DNA of 64,000 nucleotides, taken from positions 212,784,001 to 212,848,000 of the forward strand of contig JBITNC010000001.1 in assembly GCA_050084985.1 (NCBI GenBank), in the 5' to 3' direction. The stretch comes from Nageia nagi. Lineage: Eukaryota > Pinophyta. Below are positions 22,455-34,421 of this stretch, one piece after another. Numbering within the stretch: position 1 is the first letter of the stretch; each line of letters begins with the position of its first letter. The notes beneath the pieces were generated by a model that saw nothing but the letters and a program-made list of their open reading frames with translations, was not told the origin of the DNA and ran no database searches. A program made the translations under genes and the position numbers.

Positions 22455-24240
22455 GGATGTGAAATGAAAAGCATTGAAATTGCATAATCCAAAGAAGTTT
22501 AGAGAAGAGAAGGAAATTTTCAATAGTAAAGTGGACTTCCCTTTTCTATCGATATGCCGAGTATGATATGTCTTCTATCCCCTTTTAGTCTTGTATTTCC
22601 CCTTGTTCTAGCTTCTTCAGGGAATCATGCCAAAAATTAGAATCCATGTATGAGGAGAGTACCTTTATTAAGGTCCTACTCTCCTAGATAATATCTTTTT
22701 GAGAACAATTCAACATAATACCCACATAGATCACATCTAATGAAAGAATAATTAATTTAAATAGCAAGGATGAAATAAATATAATATCCATTATGTCCAT
22801 ATGGTCACTAAGACATGTAGTTCTATTGAATTGTGATTATAAAGTTGATGAGGTCCTTTGATGCCCTGAGCTTTGAATAACCTTAAATTTGTGAGAAATT
22901 TTTTTCATGAGGTGACCATGGCCTTGAAAACATTTGTTAGCATAACATTTAAATTTTATCCATCATTGAGATAATTTCATTTGAATTCCATAAAAAGTAC
23001 TTAATATTCAAATATTTATTGGCCTTACTTATCAATTTAGCACATTTGATCTCAATGCATTTATAGACTCTATTGATTTTCAAAGTAAAAGCACACCATT
23101 GACAACATTTGTTTCATAAAATTTTGTAACCATATATTTTGCAATTTTGTTCAATATTTTCATTACAATGGATATTTATGAAATAATGGTATTTTCAAAT
23201 AGATATTCAAGGATTTGTAGCATGCCCAATTTGTAATGAATTTATAGTAGACACACATTGTTAACAACATGAAAATACTAATATCAGCTCTGCAAACTTT
23301 AATCTCAACCAATTAACAACACTTAATAACATTTTGCATCATGTAGCATCTATTTTATACATATATTTTGATTCAGTAAACTAGAATTTGAACACAACAC
23401 TTGAACCATTTTCTAATTTTGTATAAAGTATGCTAATAGTGGAACATAGTCAACTTCCTAGCAAATGCATAATGTAAACATTCAAGCTCACCATTTTTAC
23501 CATTTTTGATTGGCATGCGATGAATTACACATCAATTTCACTTTTTGCACATCATTGATAGTGTGAATACAACAAAATTCATTTTTGAAAAAGAAGCATG
23601 TGGAAATTGAAATATTTCCCTATATTTTGCACACTCTAAGCAATGATTTTCAAGCATAAAATTTACCATTAGAAAATGGTATTCATTAGCTAAGGTTAGG
23701 GAAAAAATTTAAATAAAAAGGAGATTTGGGGGAGTTGAATTATCATTTTTGCCTTGTCATTTTACTTTTTAATACCTATGAGTACTGTGTTATGTTGCCT
23801 TTCAGCTAATTGCTTATCATTTGATTTGTCCCTACTGTTCTCCACTGTTCATTTTTCTTGTTGGACTATTCATTATCATTTGTTTGACATGGAGGATCAA
23901 GATTGGCGTATGGTGGAGAGGCCCCTTACTAGGAAAAAGGGACGTGTGGCAAAGTACCTATGCTACCTACCATTTGATCATGCCATATGATTCCATTTAC
24001 TCTTGTATTTTTTCCAAAAATATTATAGTTTTCTACCCATATGAAACCCTAGGGTCTTCCCATTTTCCATTGTTGGTCATTTTAATTTTTCATTTTCCCC
24101 TCATTGAAGTGTTTTGAGTTTGTTACTTAGGATTCTCACACAAGTTTGTAAAATTTTAGCCTTATAGTTCCATTTTGTTCATGTATTAAAACAAATTGCA
24201 TTGTTTATTTATTTTTATTTTTTTTAAGGAGGGGAAAGTG
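22455..24240. other. Non-coding interior of the gag/PMD element
   Basis: No known domain on either strand. At about 23890 the plus strand has a short frame starting M-E-D-Q-D-W-R-M-V-E-R-P that could be the diverged N-terminus or leader of the PMD gene. A purine-rich AAGGAGGGGAAAGTG is at about 24226. Confidence 0.4.
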
Positions 24241-24289
24241 ATAATCAAGGGTAAACCCATGTCTACAATAGCCTTAGAGAAGGCTTGAG

Positions 24290-26040
24290 GATGGAGGAAA
24301 TGGACCATGAGGATGACATCCTCATACGATTAGGACTTAACAACTTAGCCATCACTAGAAACATATAACATGACCTGCCTCTCCTCATGACCCTAGTGGA
24401 AAGATGGGATCTAGATACCAACTCATTTCACTTGCCCCCAAGTGAGATGACCGTCACCTTATTAGATGTTTACAAGATATGGGGCTTGCTAATCCAAGGT
24501 CATTTTGTTCATCATGCCAATGTTTTAGAAAACAATGAGAGGTAGAAGCTTTCATTATGGTTAATGAGTGATGAAGATCATGACTAAGTGTACAGGGCTA
24601 CCCATCTATCTGAGGCATGTAAATTAGCCTCTCTCAATAGACATTTGAGGCTTCTTACCACCTCAATTATATGCACATACTTATATTTGAATAAGAGTAG
24701 CTCATATTTTCCTCTTGGTATGGTATGGGTGGTGTAGGATACATGTGATAGGAGCACATGGTTTGCTTGGGCACCCCTTGTCTTAGACCAACTTTATATT
24801 CATCTCCATAATTTTGGGAGTGTTCATAAATTCAACATCATGATTGCTCACATTGACCTTCTACAGGTGTGGTCATATGAAAAGATAGCAGTGATTTGGC
24901 CTGTTAGACTGTAGAGTGAGAGAGAGGACCCCATGAATATTATGCTTACATGTTGGGTATCAAGACTACATGCGTATAGGTACCCATATTCTCTAGAGGA
25001 TCAAAGATGAGAGATCAACCAACTTCATCCTAAGGGACTGTTATGAGTTTCAAATGCTAACATTTTTTAGGAGGAGGATGCCCATTAGCTTACCTAGATG
25101 AGGTAACCTTTCTTTCTCCAAACTTGGAGGAAGCTAGTGGAGCCATACCTACTACAATGGGTACTTAGGTAGTTTAGGATCCGCCCGAGTATACCACCTA
25201 CCCCAGTGTTCTATATGTGGTAGCGAATCGAGTGAGATGCCCCACTAGGGGAAAATATTATGCCAAGATGGTAGATTACCTAGGAGGAGCCCAAGACATT
25301 AGAAGAAACAAAGGAGACATCCATGGCTCCTGGTATTATGAGGGGTTTCTTGGCTTGGTTGGATACAATTCATCCAGCCCCATTGGGCATGGACTAGGAT
25401 GACGATGAGGAGGACATGGAGATGGCATCAACATAAAAGGGGTCTTCAAGATGAGGACCTACAACATGTGGATAATCATATGCATGATATCCACATGCAA
25501 GGAGAGACCACCATCCCAACACTAAGATTGGCAACCTTGGTTGAGGCCATGCCATTAGTGGTAGCAGGTAACAACCTATATCATACTCATTAGTTTTTTT
25601 CACTTTTGATGTCTTTGATTAATGTAAACAAAAACTAACTTAAGACCTTTATGGGTTCCATAGGAGAGGCTACCACTCAAATTAGAACTTTGGAGGCTAA
25701 GATCAAGAGATAAAACTTTTTAACATGAGGGTTCCTAATTTAGAGGCACAACTAGCCACTCTACAAGCAACCCTCATAGCATGGGATGAATAAATAGCCT
25801 CCATGGACCAGTACATAAAGAGGCTATAGGAGAGGGTCGACATGCCCCCCCCAATGAGCAATTGGCCCTAATTCGACAACTTATGGACCAAGGAGAGAAA
25901 CTTAGGGGGAAATATGAGAGGGTTAAGGGAATCTTAGGATCTCATGGCATTAATACTAGTGAGGTACAAGTGGCATTTCCATTTTGGAACATAGTAGTGG
26001 GTCTAATAGGGCTTCTAGATGTAGTGATGTAGAGAGTAGT
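24290..26040 (+). pseudogene. Plant mobile domain (PMD) protein, antisense to the host element
   Basis: The plus-strand translation begins with an acidic E-E-M-D-H-E-D-D stretch. It continues through L-V-E-R-W-D-L-D-T-N-S-F-H-L-P and E-M-T-V-T-L-L-D-V-Y-K-I-W-G-L, the hallmark opening of the PMD/MAIN family. Further on are F-P-L-G-M-V-W-V, L-D-Q-L-Y-I-H-L-H-N-F-G-S and L-L-Q-V-W-S-Y-E-K-I, also typical. From about 25665 a Leu/Ala-rich coiled-coil region follows (I-R-T-L-E-A-K-I-K-R; L-E-A-Q-L-A-T-L-Q-A-T-L). PMD proteins occur both in host genes for silencing and genome maintenance and in transposons. At least ten stops make this copy a pseudogene. Confidence 0.8.
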
Positions 26041-27074
26041 GGTAGTGTGTACATCACTAATATGTATTTTGAGATATGAATCCACCCCATTTTGGGTTAT
26101 ATATATATATGATTATTTTTTACTCTAAATTTTATGTATAATTGTGAATGTATATTTAGTTTTGCATGTTTTACTTTAGATGTATGGTTTACTTTATTTC
26201 ATAATTAGAATCTTAAATTACAAAATACAAGTTTTAACAATCAATCAACAAGCCATATACCCCATTGCACACTTTTATTTGAAATTTGATAAAAAAAAAT
26301 TGATACAACCTATGAAATGAACATTACGAACAAACCCAAAGCATAATGAGATTCAATTTTACTATTTAAGTCAAAACTCAAGAACAAATGGAACATAAAC
26401 AATCATTTCCCATTTTCAAGTAATCATGAACCTAAGAAAGTTTTTCTTTACTAACGAATGCAAAATTTAATTACACCCTCCCAAAATAGCTCAACATATG
26501 ATAAGGAATCATGAAATACTATTGTTTTTAATTTTGGTCTAGGAAAGGCACACTATTAATGGTGCAAAAATAGTTGCACATCATCAGCAACATGGGTTTT
26601 GATAATTTGGAAAGAAAAATATATAACAAACTTTTTCATAACTTACATAGAAAGCTAATAAAATGATGAAACATACGCATTCCCCCCTTCCAATGAAATA
26701 ACCTACTTATCATACACTACTATTTGAAAATTTTCCACTTTAAGAAATAATTTTATGTACATGGGAAGGTTTTACAACCCATATATAGTTTACATATGCA
26801 TGCATAAAAATAGGTGCCTTGCTGGTAGTGTAACTCATGTTGTTGATTGTGTGAAAATATTCTTGCATGTTGTTAGTAGTGTTCATCCTATAAGCTCTGA
26901 CATGAGGTTTTGTATTCTCTCCACTAGAACCTTTTGCTTACTTATTGCCATTGTCCCTTGCATTCATACCTTTTAGGGAAATAATATTTCATATAAATGT
27001 GAAGTATTTACTGAACCAATGAAGTGTTTTGGTTGCTGAGTTATTCTTGGTAAAGGGTTTGTAAATATATCCAA
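26041..27074. other. Gap where polymerase would be expected
   Basis: This is the stretch between the end of the antisense PMD frame and the gag zinc-knuckle region. It is AT-rich, with a short TA run at about 26099-26110. No protease, RT or integrase motif is seen on the minus strand. Confidence 0.5.
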
Positions 27075-29086
27075 CTATCCATTATCAGGATGTACAGGCC
27101 CTTCTTTTGCTTCAATATTATCATCCATCCAAATCGATTTTTTGTAAATAAAATTTTGAATGATATTCCTTAAAACTATGCAATTTCTTGTTAGGTTCCC
27201 TGGTGTCCTATGATAATTGCAAAATTCTTCATATCTATAATTTTTTGGAACACCATTAAGAAAGTGATGTTGAACCATTGGTGGAAGCTCAATAAGTTCT
27301 TTTTTTTAGTAACACATTAAGAATATTATCAACAATATTAGTTAGCTTTATAAACCTCCTTTGTGGTCTATTTTTTGTTCTTATCAACATTAGTTATAAC
27401 AACTTTAGTTTTGTTTGCATACACTTGAGATTTCTTTTCATTCACTTGAGGTTTGTCTTTTATTTCATACACTTGAGGTTTTTGATAATATTTCTTATAA
27501 GTTTAGTTAATACAATCTTCTTTTTAAAGCAAAATATCTATCATTTCAGCTAATGTCAATCCATGATTAGAGATAACCAACAATTTATAATATAGGCAAT
27601 AAAGCATTTGTGAAAGTATCCTTTAAATCTTGCTCAAGCATAGAGATTTTATTTGCACTTTGTTTCCATGCTTTCACAAAATCAACCAAAGGTTGGTTAG
27701 GCAATTGCTTTATTTTACACAAATCTTTGAATTGAACTTTTTTTGTGATATTATACTTAAAGTTTTTCAAGAATTTATATATTAAGTCTTCATACTTATC
27801 AATTCTCTTTTCACAAAGACTAAAATACCATTTTAATGCATAATCCTTTAAGCTACTTGAAAATGATTTTGCAATAATATCTCTATCATGAACATATTCT
27901 ATAGCTTTCTCTTGAAATTTTCTAACATGCATTTTGGGATCTTACAAACCATCAAATTTTATAAATTTAATACTCTTTTTACTAACAAGCAATTTAGAAA
28001 TAATTCTATCAATCAATGGACTCTTTAAACAAAATAAGAAATTATTTTCACCATTATTAAGCAATTATTTTTCTAATTTTTCAATTGTTTCATCCATTAT
28101 TTTCCCTGTATTTGGCACTATAGGAGGTTGTTTTGGTTGTTGGTTTTTGCATTACAAGTATATTAGTCTCTGGGGTTGGTGGTGGGGCTAGAGATGGTAC
28201 ATTGGTATTTTGAGAGAGTGGTTTATTTGCTATTTCCCTTCTAAGTTCATCCTCTTTAAGTAGTAAAAATGGTCCAATTTTATGTATTCTTTCATGTTCA
28301 AGTTTATCAACCAATTCTAGCATAAACACTAGTTGTTGTTTCTCATTAGCTTTTTGAAAATAATCAATTTCTTGAGCATCTAAAATAGCATCCACTTTGA
28401 TCTCATACGCTACATTGGACCAACCAAGGTTATATTTATAAGCATTATTAACTACTAAAGAAAGTTGTTTAATAATATCTACTACAGTTTCATCATTAAC
28501 CAACCTACCCTTACCTTTATCCTTATTAGATGTTTTAGGAAGTGCACCTAGATTATTATATACCAAATGCTCATATTCTACTTCACTTTACTCATTAACA
28601 TCTTCGATGAACACCTTGTTCTAGGGTCAATATCCTTTGCATCCACACTATCATTGGTGTGTGTACAGTCCATGTTGTTACCGATGTTCTTCTTAGCAGT
28701 AGAAGCTCTTCATTTTGTGAACCCTACATTTTCATAAGAAAACAAACTATTTGAGGATTGTGATGTTGCTGAATCTACTTCTAACAACTCATAATTTGTT
28801 AAGTTATAGATATAACCTTTTCAAAATTATTAGTAAGATAATATTCTAATTTTTATTTATTATATATCAATTCCTTCATTGATCTAACATAGCTAGGAAT
28901 TCTATCTAATTCTTTAATTTCAACATTACTATCAGAAGTATCATCATGGCTTCCCAGACTTATATTTTTAAAATCATAATCATCTATACACGTGAAATTT
29001 ATTACGAGTTTATCTGATAATATCCATGCTTTTGCTAGAATTTGTAGATTAAGTATCATTTTCCTCAATAGTATCCATTCTATCAT
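27075..29086 (-). pseudogene. gag: gag of the gag/PMD element
   Basis: Three blocks lie in order on the minus strand. 28853-29086 and 28090-28566 are unassigned N-terminal parts; the latter has a charged helical middle and a P-S-L-A-P-P-P-T-P linker. 27585-27932 is the capsid-like Retrotrans_gag core, with L-K-D-Y-A-L-K-W-Y-F-S-L, Y-E-D-L-I-Y-K-F-L-K-N-F and N-Q-P-L-V-D-F-V-K-A-W-K-Q. 27075-27278 has F-C-N-Y-H-R-T-P-G-N-L-T-R-N-C, a Tat/Ogre-type C-x2-H...C zinc-binding region in which the second His is replaced by Asn. Frameshifts and stops separate the blocks. Confidence 0.8.
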
Positions 29087-29364
29087 TGGAAACTAGCTCT
29101 TGCATAGGTAGATTAGGGTTTACCCTAATACTTCTTTAGATCTCATTAAAATGGACCTTACTTCTAGAAACCTTAGGTTATTCTTCATTCAAATTTAGCT
29201 TTAGAATATAGGCAAAATAAATCCTAGTTTTATCATTTTATTTAGTTATTACTCTAAGCACTTTAGGTAAGGGAAGAGATAATAACACAAATGGATTCAT
29301 AACTCCTAAAAAGATATGCCCTAGAAGAGGATCTACATGTGTAAGAATGTTAGATTTACCAAAA

Positions 29365-30034
29365 TGTAGACCTCAAATGGTGCAAAATATAAATATGTAC
29401 ATAATAAATAAATAGATCTATAATATAAGAGGAAATATATATTGACACTATATCAAATTATAATAAATATACATGAAATACATGAACCTGATATGAAGTG
29501 TATGTACAATCCTCAATAACAAATTGATCTTTAGAGGATTGAGATCGAATTTATGGTGAGTCCATAGTGGATATTTGTGTACAATATGCATGTCACTGAT
29601 GGTGTAGAATATGCAAAATTATGATATGAACCAAAGATAGAAAGTTTTAGAGCTCAGAGTATAACAATTTCTCATAATAGGTGGCATCAAAAGACATTGT
29701 AGTTTGATGAAGATTACGGCAGACAATCACCTATCATAGATCTTATCATATTAAAGAGTTTCAATATGTGGAGGTCAACCTATTCCACTTGCATATATAG
29801 CCTGCAAAAACATAGAAGGGAGTGAAGGCCAACCTCTAGCAATAATATAAAATTTGTTATATTCAAGATACTTTAAAATATAAACCATGATAAATGATAT
29901 AATATTTAATATAACACATGACATTGCATTGTAATATCAATTTTATCTTGACATTTGTAATATTGCATTAAGTCATTTAGGAAGTATAAATATGATTTAT
30001 TAAATAAATAATAAATCATTTTTAGGCATCTACA
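29365..30034 (-). repeat. 5' LTR of the gag/PMD element
   Basis: Partner of 21721-22440. On the minus strand a TATA-like GGCTATATATGC lies at about 29791-29802, in the right orientation to drive gag. Confidence 0.88.
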
Positions 30035-30039
30035 TTATC
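30035..30039. repeat. Right target-site duplication TTATC
   Basis: Follows the LTR end directly; differs at one base from 21716-21720. Confidence 0.7.
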
Positions 30040-30429
30040 CTTTTGAATATTTTATCATTCTATTGAGCTAAGCTATTTTAACCAAGGATAGATCTAATGT
30101 TGAGCATATTAGTAGAAACTAGAGAGATTAAAATACTTAGCAATAGTTATTATATCTATCTACTAGGCACTTAACTTTCTTATTATAAGGGGCTTATGGA
30201 TAATGGTAGAATATTCCTTTAATTTATGCCATAGTGGGTTATGATCCTAGATATGATAATAGCTAATGTGATGGGGGAAAATTCATATTATCCTAAAGCT
30301 TTCAAAATATGGAAGGTTAATTTAAAGCTAAGAATAAGGGTTTACAAGGCTATTATGGAATTTTTGTCAAGGTAATTTTATAAAAATGGGGGATATTAGA
30401 ATTTTTAAATTAAATTTAGAAAATCATAA

Positions 30430-32218
30430 CAATCACCTCTTACATTTTGTTCACTCATGCTGTTTCTCTTTCCTAAACTAGATCTAGACCTAGATTTGGA
30501 CATACTTGGGCATTTGGAACCCATTCCTTTTTCTAAAAAAAATAATTGGTCATTTAGGTATTAATTCCTTGTAGATATTTTTTTATTCTTGATAGTATAC
30601 TTTGATATTTCTTGCATGATACCAAGCATATTATTCTTCTTATCTACATATAAAACATTAACCATATCATTTATGAATTTCTTTTGTACTTCTAATTATT
30701 CTTTTATATTTTCCAACTCTTCATATTTTGATGTAACTTCTTCATCCTTTGCTTTAATTATTCTGTATTTATTAATAAGAAATGTCTTTAATTCAGCTAG
30801 TTCCTCTTTATTTATTTTTATCAAATTCTTCTTGCAAAGCATCAAATTTATCATTTATCTTAGTTACACATAGAAGTAAAGGAAAAATGTTAGAAAGATG
30901 GGATTTGTATGTATATATGATTGGAAAAGTAATATTTTCTAGGAAGGTATTTATTGACCTCATCAATATGATCATTAGGATTGGAAAGTGGGATGGAAAC
31001 CAAGGTATTAGTACCCTCTACATCCTTTATTGAGGTCTCCATAATATTTATGAATGAGGCATCCTCCTCATCACTTCTTGTAGTTGGGGTATCCTCCTCA
31101 TCACCTTATTCCTCCCCATCATCACTCTCTTCCTTTATAGTAATTAACCTCAATCTCCTCATAATCATATAAGCTAAGATAATTTAGATGATGCTCACTC
31201 CACCATGCAATGTACACATTAGAAAAATCCATCATAATGGAATCATTATTGGTATATGATCCTAAACCATCATCATATGGAGGAGATTAATTCATGTTCC
31301 AATGAGGCACTACCTCATACTCAACAAAATATAGTACTCTCCTCACTCACACCTGGATCGCAATATGACATGGAGGTTGTATGGCTTTCCCTTGATCAAA
31401 TTAAGGCATAACTCAATGGGGCCTATATGGTTTGATAAATGCCTTCCTTATTTGAAGATAATAAGGAGTGTATTTCCAACTCAACTTATATTCTCTCTCA
31501 TCCCATGATGAACATACATATGGTCTATATGTCACATTGTTAAGTACTAAAGAATCAATGAACTTCTGCCATTGCTCCAAACTAGTATGAACTTAAGACA
31601 CTATATGGTGGATAAACCAAGAAAATAAATCAAGAAGATTATCATCTATCACATCTAAAGCTAAATCAAGAGATCAAAAGACAATAATATGTTTATAAGC
31701 CCAACATTGAAGAATAAAATAATTAGCAACCTCATTCCCATTTTTCAGTACCATTACAAATTTATACAAATTATGGTATATCTATGTAAGAATACATGGT
31801 GTCCATATAAAATTTTCAACTTTTACCATCCCCTTCACCACATGCACTAAGGAACAAGAAAATATTTAATGGTTTTTATCAAGGTATATGATGACATTGC
31901 TATAATTAACCTTAGATACCTTTTATGAGTAGGTCTTTACTAAATGACTCTATGAATGAAAGCACCCTTATTAGTGCTATGGAAATCCTTATAATTATTT
32001 AAACACTTTGATACTTGATCCATAATGATAGTAATAAGATTTTCCTTCATGTAGATGTAACTTTCCTTTATAAATACCTTGATAATATGATGAATATCCT
32101 CTAAGGTGATAGTGATCTCATTGGTAGGTGAATGAAAGGTGTTATTATCAATTCTCAAACAATGTTGTAAGTATTTACATATCCACATGAATATAGGGAG
32201 CCTAAAATAAATAACCAA
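30430..32218 (-). pseudogene. Second PMD protein pseudogene
   Basis: On the minus strand 32218-31940 reads C-L-R-I-D-N-N-T-F-H-S-P and N-E-I-T-I-T-L-E-D-I-H-H-I-I-K-V-F, the N-terminal PMD signature. Around 31600-31450 the later part follows, with V-T-Y-R-P-Y-V in the middle. Then come a Glu/Asp/Ser-rich linker (about 31150-31000), a coiled-coil stretch (about 30860-30600) and a basic Ser/Arg tail (S-K-S-R-S-R-S-S-L-G-K-R, about 30500-30460). This PMD + acidic linker + coiled coil layout resembles the antisense PMD frame at 24290-26040. It lies outside that element, so it belongs to another copy or to an older host of the insertion. Multiple stops. Confidence 0.7.
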
Positions 32219-32849
32219 CCCTTACACTTCATAACAAAGCAAGCTCATCAAGGCTCAATCCCCAAACCAGGTCTTGGTTTTCCATTAAATCCTACTTTGT
32301 GGCTTTATAATAGTAAGATGAGATTGAGCTTAGAAGAATCAAAGAACAACATGTTAGTATGTGTGTTTATAGAATATAATTTTTATTTTTTCAATAAAGC
32401 AAATTCTTTAATGCATAATCTATAAGTTTATTATCCTATAATGTTAGCTCTGGGAAGCTATGCATCCTTGCATTAACATTAGTAGTCTTCCAATAAAACC
32501 TAATAAAATTTATAATGTTTTGTCTATGCATTGAATCCATATTGAAAAATAAGTTTTAATTATAAATATAGACTTTAAAAGCAAAAATGACCTAAACCTA
32601 TGTTAAATCCCCATTTAATCATAAATCATGATTTAATCTTTTTTTTTTCAAATAAATATTAAATTTACCATTAAATGATGCATAAAATTTAAAATTGGGA
32701 CATTAGGAACCCACCACATATGTAGAATTGAGGTTTATTCAAAGTAGCCAAGCCTGATGACCAACTTGCTATGAACTTCTTATATTCATGGTTCAAATTT
32801 ACATACAATCATAATATCAATCCCTTAAAACCTCTTGAATCCCTCATAA
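32219..32849. other. Non-coding spacer
   Basis: I see no domain or repeat between the PMD pseudogene and the CACTA terminus. Confidence 0.45.
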
Positions 32850-33419
32850 CACTACAAAAAAATGGTTTTCAAACATTAGGAATAATGTAAAATTATTTTT
32901 GTTTTGATTTCTAATGTTATCTTTTTCAAGCCTTGTTAGGCCTCTTTAGGGCTTTGATTTTAGTTTTTTTTTTTGCTTTTTGATGTTAGTCCTGACATTA
33001 TATATGACAAAAATATCAATGCAAATTTTTTGATTTTGATGATGTTGTTATTGATGACATGTATAACATAATATTTTTTAATTTCTTGATGGTATGTATA
33101 GCGGTAATTTAAAATTTTATGATATGTAGATGATGGAATATCATCTCCATGCATCCCAAAACCAACAAAATTAGTTGAAAATATTAAAACTCTAAATTCA
33201 TCCAACTTAAGCACCACTTTTTGATCATAAAGTGAACCCATGTTTTTGCACACATCCACATATGTTTTAATTAGCATCTTTTATAAATTGTCAGATGCAT
33301 AGAAAACCTTTCAATGTCTATAAAATATAAATGATATAAATAATTTAATTATCATAATATTAATAAAAATATAAAACACTTTTATGAATTATTTAATTAT
33401 CATTGATATCATCTTCATC

Positions 33420-33859
33420 ATTAGAAAATACAATATGTTTTCCTCTAGGATCAATATTAATTACAAACCACATTGTATCATCATCTACATATGGACAAAA
33501 AATACTTGACCATAATGTTGTGGTAAAACATAAGGTTCTTTATCTTCAATTAAATATTTTCTGGAGTTGATTGCAAAGTATTCACTATTGTCATCATGTA
33601 AGATTGTTCTTATATCAAGTGTGTCAAACTATTTACATCTAAGTACTACACATTAGAATGACTTATAATTCAATTCAATAATTTGTAGATTTTTTCTAAT
33701 ATATTGTAATGTTCCTTCTATCAAGTTTTTATCTTTTTTAGTTGCATGACTTGCTTGGTCAAAATCAACCATCACTCCATAGTCAAATATAACTCTATTT
33801 TGATCAATCTTTTCAATTCTAAAGTGTTGACCAAATGCCCACATTGAATAGAAAGTCAA
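33420..33859 (-). pseudogene. CACTA DUF4216 region
   Basis: On the minus strand V-M-V-D-F-D-Q-A-S-H-A is followed by E-G-T-L-Q-Y-I-R-K-N-L-Q-I-I-E-L-N-Y. Then comes C-V-V-L-R-C-K-x-F-D-T (x is a stop, Trp in the family), R-T-I-L-H-D-D-N and E-P-Y-V-L-P-Q-H-Y-G-Q-V-F-F-V. That order fits DUF4216, found C-terminal in plant CACTA transposase genes. A frameshift near 33510 and several stops interrupt it. A tail at 32960-33277 has no recognisable domain. Confidence 0.75.
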
Positions 33860-34421
33860 TACCTACAAATATTTATATAAAAAATATTATTAGTGCAATT
33901 ATTATATTTATATAAACTATCATGTTCTTATAAAAATAAAAAAATTAAATGCATATAAATAAATTAATAATAATTATATTTTGATTGCATCCAATGGCTG
34001 TATTTTGAACATCTTCATTTATATTTTCATCTTCTTGTCTTTCTTTCTCATTAATTGCTTCCCTCAACCATGACCTTGGAAATTCTATTGGCCAATTTTT
34101 ATCTCTTAGCTATGTAGTTATAGGTACATTCTTTTGCAAGTCTATTTCTTTTACTTTTGTACAATTTAATCCACTCCTTGCAACATTCCATAATCATCAT
34201 GACAAATTGGTTTATAGATTCAAACTTGTGATAATCTGTAAAATCACAATGACACAATATACATCCATTAGTAACCATTGATTAAATTAAGTCAAAAATT
34301 CATGTTATACATATTATTATAAATTAGTAATATATTTAATATTCTTAGTACCTTTAATATTATAATTTATCCTATTATATTCCAAAATCTCTCCTTCAAA
34401 TTTTTCTATATCTTTGTCTAC

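Larger units (their letters stand above)
21721..30034 (-). mobile_element. Non-autonomous LTR retrotransposon with gag and an antisense PMD gene
   Basis: Two LTRs of about 0.7 kb in direct orientation have ends TGTAGA...TCTACA in the right copy and TATAGA...TCTATA in the left. A purine tract at 22441-22454 and a minus-strand gag (27075-29086) give the direction. A second gene, a plant mobile domain protein, lies on the opposite strand at about 24290-26040. No protease, RT, RNase H or integrase could be found in the 6.9-kb interior. Extra sense or antisense frames, including PMD genes, are known from the Tat lineage of plant Ty3/gypsy elements. The gag here also resembles that lineage, so I infer a Tat-derived non-autonomous element. 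Heavy decay suggests old age. Confidence 0.82.

Noticed and set aside
23754-24117. Two overlapping plus-strand frames before the PMD gene
   Set aside because: Hydrophobic, low-complexity translations without homology that I recognise; only the short M-E-D-Q-D-W start is mentioned as a possible PMD leader.
30589-31172. Plus-strand frames rich in Ser/Phe/Ile
   Set aside because: They are the reverse complement of the coiled-coil and acidic linker of the minus-strand PMD pseudogene.
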